Source of the DNA: Bimastos eiseni
Taxonomy: Eukaryota; Annelida; Clitellata; Crassiclitellata; Lumbricidae
NCBI GenBank assembly: GCA_959347315.1
Contig: OY365822.1
Coordinates: 11,105,822-11,169,821, forward strand
Length of the DNA: 64,000 bases
Direction: 5' to 3'
The notes below the pieces were generated by a model. That model saw only the letters and a program-made list of their open reading frames with translations, made no database searches and had not been told where the DNA came from. This document shows positions 11,795 to 23,300 of this stretch, piece after piece; position 1 is the stretch's first letter; every line of letters starts with the position of its first letter. Both the position numbers and the translations under genes were made by a program.

Positions 11795-11870
11795 GATTGA
11801 TAGATTGATTGTGATTGATTGTGATTAATTGTGATTTATTGATTGTGATTGATTGATTTATTGACCTCTG
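11795..11870. repeat. TGATT microsatellite
   Basis: Imperfect gattgattgtgatt run directly after the LINE tail, as expected for an element inserted in or generating a simple-repeat tail. Confidence 0.8.
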
Positions 11871-12014
11871 GGTTGAGTCGAGAAGAGCAAGATAAGAAGT
11901 GGAGAGGTGGATCCATGTATACGACCAGTCTGGCCGCAGTGGAACTGCATCCCAGTGGGAATCAATCAGGTCCGATGAGGAAGATGCATCCAGTGTCAAA
12001 CGACATCCGATAGT

Positions 12015-12440
12015 TGGCTTGATCGTTAACGTTGCCCTCCTCCTTCATTCGACTTCGGCGGGTCTGGCCCACCCGAAACTGTAGTGGCGAAGTTTCCGAG
12101 CGAAGAAAACAGTTTCTCTTTACAGATCGCTTCCTAAAGATAACAGACCTCATTAGTGTCTGATCCACAGAGACAGACACAATATTATCATGCAATGATC
12201 GACAAATGGAGCCAGTCATTAGCAGACATCACTCGTACGTGTGTGCCGATTGTCTAGAGCGGTCGGCACGTAACGCTCAGTGCGCGCTGAGTGTGCGGGT
12301 TCGACCCTTATCCGTCACTGTGTAGGGACCTTGAGCAAGTGGCATTACAACTGCAATTGGGCCGTCGAGGCGTGTGTATGCACTTCTGAAGTAATTGTAA
12401 GAAGGGCAATATAAGATTTCGGTTGTATTGTGTTATTGGA
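12015..12440 (+). mobile_element. GAGGGCGAC-family copy (minus) and tRNA-headed SINE copy 2
   Basis: 12,020-12,085 holds acgttgccctcctccttcat, the minus orientation of the GAGGGCGAC family. 12,240-12,440 is a SINE with gcgggttcgacccttatccg, a shortened middle and the usual ggcaatat end. Confidence 0.7.
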
Positions 12441-13202
12441 ATGTATTGAGAGCGTATACGCAATAGACTGAAACGCCGTCAATTCGTAGTTTCTTCGTCA
12501 GACTTTAAGCGTGCCTAGAAGTGAAATTGTTTTCGAACAATATTAAAACCGTTTTAATTAAAATTGAACGAGGAATTTCATGCCTTCAGCGGTGAATTAT
12601 AGCTCTGCAATATGAAAATGTTTGTACATAAATTTGTTAAAAGACATATTGACGCGCAATAATGACCCTTAGTTATGCGTTTGTATTGAGCTATTCTCGG
12701 ATAAACAATCCGAGAATAACTAGATAGATAGCAACCTGTTACTTCTTAATATGCCTACATATAATCATGCTGATGAAATCGCTTGCACGTTCAAGATATA
12801 TACACAGGCCTATATGGTTGTATTTGTATATAAAATTATGCAGTATCATCTTATATGCGTAACATACACTATGGATCGTCTCTGGGTAAAACTCTTGAAG
12901 GGGCGCTACATAAATATCGTTTAATTAATCTGTTGCACTGCTACATTTTATTACACCCTGTCAATAAGCAATATGTTCAGCTGATTATATTTATATAGTT
13001 AAACTTAAATCACTTGCTACAGTGCATTCCATTTTTAGAACTTTGCGATCCCCAATATTATAGGCGACTGATCGATGCTAGCCCACAGTTTGATGAACCC
13101 CACGTGTCATTCAGCCTTCGTATGTCTATCTGTATCTCGGTTTGTCTGCGGAGGGATAATTGAATGTCTTTCAGTAGATACATGTATTTTGAAGAGGTGA
13201 TA
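12441..13202. other. unassigned DNA
   Basis: Only a short hairpin (ttctcggat/atccgagaa near 12,694-12,717) and a LINE-type tail near 12,880-12,925 are visible. No gene. Confidence 0.4.
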
Positions 13203-13400
13203 TATAAAGTATGACATACTGACATACTGACATACTGACATACTGACATACTGACTGACTGACTGACTGACTGACTGACTGACTGGCTGACTGACTGACT
13301 GACTGACTGACTGACTGACTGACTGACTGACTGACTGACTGACTGACTGACTGACTGACTGACTGACTGACTGACTGACTGACTGACTGACTGACTGACT

Positions 13401-13432
<32 letters not shown>

Positions 13433-13435
13433 TAC
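13203..13435. repeat. (CTGA)n microsatellite
   Basis: Nearly perfect ctga array preceded by a few catactga units. The Ser-Val-Ser-Gln open frame on the minus strand is an artefact. Confidence 0.97.
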
Positions 13436-15930
13436 TCAATTTATTTAGCCATTAGTAATGAGTAATATTATATTTAAAAGGGCATTGATCATAATGGCGC
13501 ACTCTTGACTCAATAAAATAGTATTAGCTAGGTTATTTATTACGTTCAAGCCATTAGTGAAAATTTTTATGAATAATGTCAGCCATGGTAATTAAGCTTC
13601 AGATGAAGATCGTAGCCCTTCATCTTGTTTGCGGAGATGAACAGAATGTAACGAGCAGGTCCCCCGACAGAAATTCCTGACCCATAGACAGAGAGCTTCC
13701 GGGTCCCTAAGAAAATAAAAATATTGGCCTCTTTGAAGAGCAGTCATGACTCATGGGGATCATCATAGGCGGAAGTAATTAAGCTTGTTCTATAGCGTAA
13801 AACGATTAGTAAGGTGACATGTTCTGATGCTTGAAATTTGAACTGCTGTAGTGTCAGACTGTCAGTAATATATTTTATTTAACTAGGCATTGATCGCAAG
13901 CTTTGTCACACTGATTATGTCTATATTTGTCAAAATAGATTTGGTCTACGGACCCGGTCTGGGTCGTCAAAACCGCCATTTGACCCTGGTCGCCACTCAG
14001 CGGGCCTGATAACAGGGATTGCTAGAAGACATATTATTAATTCTTGGAATTTTTACGGGTTTGTATGTGAAGCCAGTCTGCCAGGGAAGTTTGCGAAGGG
14101 TTGGGTGACGTTAATGCTGGGCTTTACGACATGATGGAGAGCAGTGGTAAACCCTTCCAAATCTCTTGACTAGTCGTCGATTTAGGCCTACTATAATAGG
14201 TCTGTAGCGTTTTTATTGACCCATCCCATGAGCCTGTAACTTATGAGGACAAGCGAAACAGATATATCTAGGACAGATCATAATCTATGATTATAATTAC
14301 AATAATAATTATATATCTATGGGACAGATGCAGCGAAACTTCAGGGCTCGGTCATGAGAGACTGGAAATTTCTTATCTAACCCTCTGGCTAGTTTAGGGC
14401 AGTTCTCTGCCGAAGAGGAAAATATCCCGTCTCGTTTACACTACAGATGCATTCGCGTTGATGTAATGTCGAGGAAAATGAACGAATTATTACATTTGTA
14501 AGGTTACACAACGCGCATAGCAATTTAAATTCTCGTAAATAAATGTTGGACGTAAAATCGAAGCGGGCGACATCTTTTGGCAAGGATGCAGCTGTTTGCT
14601 TAACTTTGTCAACGAGTTACCATTCTGCCAAATATAGATGCCTAGGCAAAGCCCGCTTGTTATCCGTGCGGCGACGACAGACTGGGTATTTACTTCCTGG
14701 TTATAAGTTGTGTTCGTGGGAGTGAAAGAGTTAGATAATTTCCTCAAAGTTGGGGGACATAATATACCCATCAAGCATTGGTGTTGCCTTCGTCACTGAC
14801 ACACGAACGATCGTGGTGCAGAACTTTATTGTTGTCTATTCACGATTACAGTAAGTCTGACGCAGTTTACTGCTTAAGCTTCTGATCACGAGCGCTCGCT
14901 AACCGCCGACAATTTGTTTAAGTTCATGTTCTTTTAAAGATCCTATTGCAGTACAGTAGTTTTATGGTCGAATCCCTAGTACGAGACTCTTTGCGTTATA
15001 GCCACAATAGTTAGTCAATCTGGAATACCCATGTGAATTTATTCAACCAATTCAATCGTCGTTCTGCCCGACTCGTGTTCTCCCAGAAGTAAGTTAAGTT
15101 AGTTAACACTGTTCTGGGTAAACGAACCTTTGTCTAGCGAACTACCGGGTCCATTCTGATTTCATTACGGACAACTCTTCTGTGGCCAAATATTCGGTCG
15201 CAATATGAACGATAATGTTACTTCTGCGGCCGAAACCATAAAAATTCCGTGGGTGAAGACCTGTGCACATGACAACCTTCGGCGCATGTGCGCTGTTAAA
15301 ACACCAGAGTTGGGTTTAACGTGCGTCTTGAGGGTCGGTTAGAGTCAGGTTAGACATGATGGGGCTGTTAGGATCATGTCACGCGCTACAAATTAGGGTA
15401 CGGGTTAGTTTCGTTTTCTGATATATGCAATAAGCCTTTGGCCGCAGAAGTAATTTCTCCGATAGCTGGCTTGCGCACCACCCATTAGTTAATTAGCATG
15501 TACTAATTCCTCCAGTTACTATGGCAAACATCCTCCTTGGTGTCGTTATAGGTCAAAATCTGACCTGAAAGGTACATCTAACTCAAATATTGATTAAATT
15601 GGCCAAAGACATGGATATCTTATAATGAATCTCATATGAATAACCAGTCCACATTTTAGCCAACATATATTACTCATTAATTCAGCTGTATCTTGATATA
15701 ATTTGGGTCTTGAATTATATCTCGCAACTTGCACGTCATAATTATCTTGCACAAAAGAACCACTTGACTTATTACTAAATCATAATACAAATGTCGTTCT
15801 GCTCAAATTTTTCTCCTCCACCGTATCTTGCTGTTGGATGAGATAATAATATTGCAGACTGGTGAATTCATGTTTCACTATAAATATGACCTATTACTTC
15901 ACACCAATATGACTTATTACTTCACTCCAT
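13436..15930. other. unassigned intergenic DNA
   Basis: About 2.5 kb without a gene that I can support. 15,270-15,380 (cgcatgtgcgc ... gagggtcggttagagtcagg) resembles 60,940-61,080 and is probably another dispersed repeat. Confidence 0.45.
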
Positions 15931-15931
15931 T

Positions 15932-16145
15932 TGTGTGGCCGATTTGGTCAGAGTGGTCGGCCCGTAATACTCAGTGTGCACTGAGTGAGCTGGTTCGACC
16001 ATCGTCTGTGGCATCAGTCACTGTGTAAGGACCTTAAGCAAGTCCTTCGTGCACGATTGCTCTGCAGTACAATTGCAATTGCGCCATTGAGGCGTTTGAA
16101 CTTCTGAGCAAACAAATTTGGAAGAAAGGCGATATGAAATTTCAG
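15932..16145 (+). mobile_element. tRNA-headed SINE, copy 3
   Basis: The head gtgtggccgatttggtcaga, degraded B-box (gctggttcgaccatc), body ccttaagcaagtccttcgtg and end ggcgatatgaaatttcag are all present. Confidence 0.75.
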
Positions 16146-17292
16146 AAAAAAGAAATTACTGGTTGTTTTAGCACTGGCTTGGCGTCCAATATTAGAATGA
16201 TCTTTGCTCGCACTAACACCAGTAAATTCTCTATTAAGATAACCATTCACGCCAATATGACTTATTACTTCACGCCATTCGTGTGGCATGGTGGCAGTGC
16301 CTTTGAAAAGGTTCTTATAAGGTGCTATATAAATAGCGAGTTACATACATACATACATACACACGTCCATAACTGGTTCCACTTTTTGGAACAATCTGCT
16401 GATATCCATCTCATCTCCTGTTTAAAGAACCATGTGGTGACCACTTGCTTAGTCAGAATGCAAAGCTCTTTCTTAGCCTTTGTTTGTTTATTTAAACTGT
16501 CTAATGCTGACTGGACAATGCTAATTCTGCTATTGTTTCAGCTGAAATTTGAACCGCACCCACATCTGATCATGTTAACATCCACCTCCTAACAGTACTG
16601 GTACATGAGTGTTCAATAGGACACTGGTCCATTTAGTTCCTGTTTTTATATACCAAATTGGTATTAATATGAAATCTGATGATTTTTTATTGCATTTTGT
16701 GCTTTTGGGAGCATTAAAAACCAATGCTATGTTACAAACTGTTTTAAACGTTGTATTTTAATATACTATTACTAACCTATAATGAGTTATTTGTGTGATT
16801 TGTGAAAAAATGTTCTCTTCATGACATTCATTACTGTGAAGTAAAAATTTCTAAGATATTATATTCTAAAGCTAAGTGAAGGGCATATGCTTATTCACAA
16901 GGGCTGAGTTATGCTAGAACCTAGGTTCTGCTGACATTTCAGGCACATAAGCTGTCCAGCTTACATTCAGTCCAACTATGGAATGTTATGGATTAGGAAA
17001 GAGAGGACACCCTACTGAAACTACAGTGGTTTATAAAAGTACTTTTAGGAAACATTAATAGAGAATAAATTGAATATAACGTTATAACCAAATTGGATTA
17101 AGATTGTATCATATTTTTACATTTATATAGCACCTCTTACGGAGTAACTATGTAAAAGATGTAAAGATGTAACTGATATTTTGCTTTTGCTTGATACTTA
17201 TGTTATGTTGCACTACAATAATTAAATCCTGACTTACTAACTGTTCAGCTTATGTGGATTCTGTCAGTTCTAGTGGGTGTTTTCCTTTCCAG
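16146..17292. other. unassigned DNA upstream of the PAK coding exons
   Basis: A LINE-type tail (gcctttgaaaaggttcttat, then ggtgctatataaat) lies at 16,290-16,345. The remainder is AT-rich and should include 5' non-coding exon(s) and promoter(s) of the kinase gene, but none can be pinned down by eye. Confidence 0.4.
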
Positions 17293-17342
17293 GGTGTGTG
17301 ACTAACCATAGGCTGATATAATCCGCTGTTTATATCGCGACA

Positions 17343-20300
17343 ATGTCTAAGCTCACATCGTTTTTTGAAAAACTGAAACGACCGGGTCTTGGAAAGTCGG
17401 GTGTCGGGCGGTTAAATTCCGCAGCTTCCGGTGAGGCGGGCGACCTTGAGATCTCTGCCCCATCGAATGTGAAGCACGAGTGGCACGTGGGGTACCAGAA
17501 CGGAGAGTTCAGTGGCATGCCACCAGCCTGGGCGGCATGGCTCCAACAGTCCCAGATCAGGTGATCATTATCATCATCATCAACTCAGCTCTTGTTTTAC
17601 TTCGGTTCAATTTGTTTATGGCTGGCTTTGGTTGACTCATGGGAAATCTAAATTTTCGGTTAGAGGAAAGGCTCTTTTTTTTATTGGGGTCAGAGTGGTT
17701 AGTGTACCCTTCAAGAATTCGTGTCTTCAGACATTACCTTGCCATTACCAAGTGGCTACAAACTTTAAAGATTCGGGAAAGTTGCCATTAAGGATTGGAC
17801 GCCACATTCTCTTGTCTACCTTGGTTTGTCTGTCAATGCCTAGGTCTCTATCTAGTCACCTTGAGCCTTGAGTGTTTATCCCAGAGAAAGAGGAGGCTGT
17901 GTTCAAACAGCTTGCTGATGTAATTAATTATGCTGCTTGCAGTGCTTTGAAGACTGACACATTATGCTGTTGATCTTTGTTAAAATATTCATGAAGCCTC
18001 TTTTAGAGTGTCATTCTTGCATTTCAAATCACAATACCAGGTTCATGTGCAGGGATTGTACACTTTTCTATTGCTTCTGTTGTTGGCTACTGGCTAGCAT
18101 ATTTGTCACAGCATTTACATGCTTGAACCATATGCCAGCTGATATTCTGTGTGGGTTTTTCCCCTTGTGCCAAAACCGAATGCCTTAGTAATTACTATCC
18201 TACATTTGGTCTCTTTTTGACCAGAATATCGCTTAAAAGGTTCGTGATTTATCTAAACTACTATAGAGATAATCTTGCATTATCTACACTGCATTGTACT
18301 AAGCATCTAAATTGAGTTGATTAGGGGCTTATCATTACTGCACAAAAAACCTTTTGAAGAATTTCATTGCCTTTACTATGGTAATGTTCAAACTGGTTTT
18401 TTTGTGTGACTCAGGTGTTGACATATCCTAGGCAAAGGAAAATTTTTCCCATGTAAAACCAAAGCCAGTACCAGAATATTTATGTTTCAGATGCTTCTCT
18501 GCCTTCTGGTTCCCTTGGGATAACAAATTCTTTCGTTGCTTCTAACCAGGTTTAGTTTGTTCACACTTAAGAATTGAATTAAAATATTTTCTTTTGGCAG
18601 GACACGCAACCGCTTATAAAGTGACGCCAAAAATGGCAAAGGAATTTATTAGAAGCTTAAAGCGGCCAAAAAAGTTTAATGCTAGCCGAGAGAGTTCTGG
18701 CCGAGAAATCTCAGGTCCAACCGAGTTTAGGCAGATAGTCCATGTTGGTCAAGACAGTGACACTGGTAGGTTCACAGGCATGCCCGAAGCATGGACTAAA
18801 TGGCTTGTCAACTCCAATATCAGGTAAATGCAGACTGTATCATCTTAGAACAATAAAGTATCGTTTATACAGACCCAATGACAGTACTTGGGAGTCATGG
18901 GTTTTTCAGCCTTGATGTTGAGGTTAATAGTCTGCAGAGCTGTTCTTTGCTTGACTCTCCAAAGTCTTGGACCAGCATCGGCATACAGTCGATGATTCGG
19001 TTGAGCAAGGGAGTCCGGTTGAGTAATTGAGGCAAGTCTTGGGAGTTGGCATGAGACAAGGATAACGTAAGTAAGTAAGTAGCCGATGCTTGCATCTGGC
19101 AAGCACAAACGCATTGCATTGTATGCAACGACTGCAGCCATTTTAAAAATATACAGTTGCAGATACTGAAGTCATTCGTGCACAACTAGACATAACTAAT
19201 AATTCATCAATCGACTAAACTGCTGATTTCTACCCTCGACATAGATGTGCTATTCGTCTCAAGTGCCTTTGATATTCATCTTGATGCATCTAGTCACTCT
19301 TCAACATTTCATGGTATATGTTGAGACAGTTCAGCGTGCTCATTAACCTTCCTAAACACAATAAAGGCTGACCCTTGAATGCCGTGATAGCTAGCTCTGA
19401 TTTACAATCGCTTCAGTCTTCTTCTTGCTCCTGTTGAGTCATATATTTTAGTTCATCTTGTCATCTTGATATTTTGTAATGTCCAATTCATTATGCTACT
19501 CAACCGTTTGACCAGCTAACGGCTTGGCAATAGACGAGAAAGAGATGAACCATTACTGTGTATAATATGAATCTTCTTCCCTAATATCATGCATGTACAG
19601 TATTGACCAATACCCAGTCATCATCATCATCAGATCCTGATGCCTGCCATTTGGCAGTGATGGGTATGAATAGATGATCTCCATTTCTGTCGGTCATATT
19701 GTCAAGGTCATTGCTCCCTTAGTGTTAGTCCAAGTGCTGTTATATCGTCATTCGTATTGAATCTTTCCAATGTTATCTTGGTCTGTCTCTGTTTCCTTTT
19801 CCTTTGAATCTTCTCCATGTGGTGCACTGTGAGGGATTCAATCAATTGGCATTCTCCCTCTGTACATGTCTAAACCATCAGAGCTCTCATTGAACAACTT
19901 TGTCTATATAGTAGAGTTGTTTGTGTTATGTCATTGTTTCTTGTTTATACCCTGAGTACATCTGAAATTTGGATCCAAGGCTGCCTGTTGTGCCTGAATT
20001 TACTTTGTTTGTACGCTTCTTGTATCCCGCGTATTACCGTTTTTGATTGAAGCATAGAATATGTTCGCTTTTGCCATAACTGACTCAGCAATATCTTAAT
20101 CCATGAGCTGAAACTCTGTGGGTGTCCACTGCACATTTGACCATTGTTTTCCATGCTCCTCTGTCTTGGGTCAGCTGAAATAAGTTATGTATATCGGTTT
20201 CACACCAGTCTTCGATGTCATCCAATCATTCTCTGCAAGGTCTTCCTCTTCTTCCCGTTCCCTCCGTAATTCCTGTCATTACACTCTTTATTTTTCTCTC

Positions 20301-23300
20301 ACCATCCATTCTACAAATGTGCCCAAATAGTCTCAATTTTCGTTTGATTATGGCTTGCATCATATTCTCTTTGATGTTTGGTCTGCTTCTTACTTCAGTG
20401 TTTGTTACTGTTTGTGTCCAATGTCGACATCATTCTATAACAGTACATTTCAAATGCCGACTACTGACTACCTTTGTTGATACTAGATTCCTATCTCATC
20501 AGTTTCTGATGCAATATGAAGGCATTGTAGAACATTGAGTGGTCTCTGTCTGTAGCGCATTGGAGCAGAAACAGAATCCAAATGCGGTCATCGATGCGCT
20601 CAAGATGTACGAAGACTCCATTCGGCAACCAAACAAGGATCCGAAATTCTTGGTTGCAATGGAAGATGAGTCTGAGATGAGGAAAAGTTCAACTGAGGAG
20701 GGAGCCTCCACAACCAGTGACCAACCAACAGACAACGGAAATCAGGTTTGTCATTATTTTATTTTATTTAGCCTGTGTAGAGTGTTTTAATTAATCTTGA
20801 GCCCAGACACAGACCCTAACTGATAAGTTACTGCTCTTTTAGTGTAGTACATTATTTTTTGATGTTGGGTTTTATCTATTGTTCGAACTCTCTCATAGGT
20901 TTAGTGTTTGTTCACAGAGTTGGTCGCAAGATAGGAGGAAGTTTTGTTTACGTTTGTTTTTGGACCGAAATAGGAAGATGCCGTGAACACAGGTGTAAAG
21001 AACGTCGTAATATCTGATGAAGCAACGAAACAAGACCAGGAAACTGGAAAGGAAGGAATGACACGAGCGCCATCATTAAGGAAACGATCTGTTAAACAGA
21101 ACAAGAAGATGACAGACGAAGAAATCATGGCAGCCCTTGGTTAGATAATTATTATTATAGTATACAATGCAATACAATACAACTAACACTTATATTGCGC
21201 TTTAATAAAGCAGTCTTACTTTAAGGTGCATTACAGCAGTAGTTAGATGTCGTTTTTAGGAGAAAACTTTGTCAGGCTGACAGAACATTTGCGGTTTGTA
21301 AATAGAAGAGTCACTGGTGGCAGGCTGGAGTAGTCACGTTCACCCAGCCAACAGATTCCCAACTATGTTCAATGGGGACAGCAGTTCGAACACGCTTCTA
21401 ATGCTGAAGCACAGCGGATGGAATATCCATTGTCTTTCGAATATAACTCTGGTGGCAGCCACTCTCAGACAGCCACAAGACAGTCCCATGCACAGGACAG
21501 GTGTTGGCCGAAGATCGAGCAGTTGATTTCATATCCACATTTCCGTAGTTACAATCTTCAAACGACCGCCTCCATAATTATATTTTGTTGACATTTATAA
21601 GTAACATCAAACGTGTTTATTCATGTGTACATGTAATTTGATTCTAGTCTACAATAAAGAATCTGTTAAAATTTGAAATTAACCTTGTGGTCCATCATGT
21701 TCTCCAAATAAGTAAAAGTGACCCTAAGTCGAAAAAGGTTGTGAACCACTGGCATATTGTATATTCACTTATTGTTGTCACACCACAACAAGATGCAAAG
21801 CACAAGCAAAAATGAGTCAAAACAAGGGATAACTACTATAGTCAGTGACGGTTGAGTTACCAAAGGGTTCTGGTGAAAAGTCAGGCGTTGTTTGCTGTCA
21901 TGACAGCTATTGGTTAGACCACTATGGCATATCATGACAGATTTTAACATCGCTTTCGTTGATTCACATTCGGCTTCTTTGCAGTCAGCAGCTCTTTCTG
22001 ACTACCAGAACTTCTGACATGCCAGGAGTGAACTGATATCTATATTTATTCGTTATTTTAACAGTTGCTCTGATCTTAAATCCTGCCATCACATGCATTG
22101 CAAACTTCTATGGTGACATCAGATATCCCAATTCACCCATGATATCTTCTTTGTATCCATTTATTTTAATATAGACTTATTCAGGTTTCTTGATATCTAG
22201 TAGACTCCCTTCTGTAGAGGAACAATGTTGCAAACAGTTTCGACTGACTCATTCCGTCCAATTTAATTCCGCTTATGAAAAATGTCTATTTCAGATAAAT
22301 CTCTGCAAAAGAGTATAGTGTAGTCGTTCTCATCATAGATTTTGTGTCATTTGGTACACAAATATAGGGCCTACAGCTTCATTTGACTTTATGCAATGCT
22401 GAGAGTGCTCAATTTACACTTAGAGGAATATACATACTCCTAAAATCAGTGTTTATTAGAATTGAATGTATTATAATTTTAATCTCCCAAGTATTTAAAG
22501 CACCACTCAAATGCCAAACATAGGGACATAGCTTACTCTAGTAGCATTGTAATGAAGTATGGATAACAATCATACAGAACTGGATGGTGTCACATACCTT
22601 TAACATCCATTTTAGCATACATCTTTCTCTGGAAATAAAAATCTCTGGGTCCTGCAGTGACTATCACGATGTTCATAAGCCCATTGATTCTTTTTAGGAA
22701 ACTTATTTATGTTTCTTGTGTTTTTTTTAGGGAAGTTGGTTACTAAAACTGACCCAATTGCAAAGTATCAAATGAAACAACGTGTTGGATCTGGGTTAGT
22801 TAAAAATTGAATCCTCGTTTAGTTTTGATGCAAATGTTTGTGATTCCACGACTTCAACCTCCCGCCAAAGGACCACAAGAACTATATCGCCAGAGATTTA
22901 CATAGATTTAGCTGAAGCACCCAATTATCCTAAATGGGCCCATTTAGCATCTATTAAGTAAACATTTTTTCCCTTAACATTTACAATGTAACCTGATGCG
23001 GTTTGACATCAGGATGTTCAATAAACGAAGATACTACTACTGCAAGTAAACCAGGATTGATAGAATTTAGAAAGTGAGGTGATTAGGTGCTACATCTGTA
23101 ATAATTAATAAGACTTCACTCTTTGCAAAAATCGTTCCAGTGATTCTCAGCAACTTTTGATACCACGGATTTCCTTGTTATGGTGTTAACGAGGATATCT
23201 GTAGTATCGAAAGTTGCTGTCTTCATTAAAATGTTTAAGGATGAATAATAGATTGAAAAAAGTTAATGGTGCACTGATTGACAATGTAGAATAGAACAGA

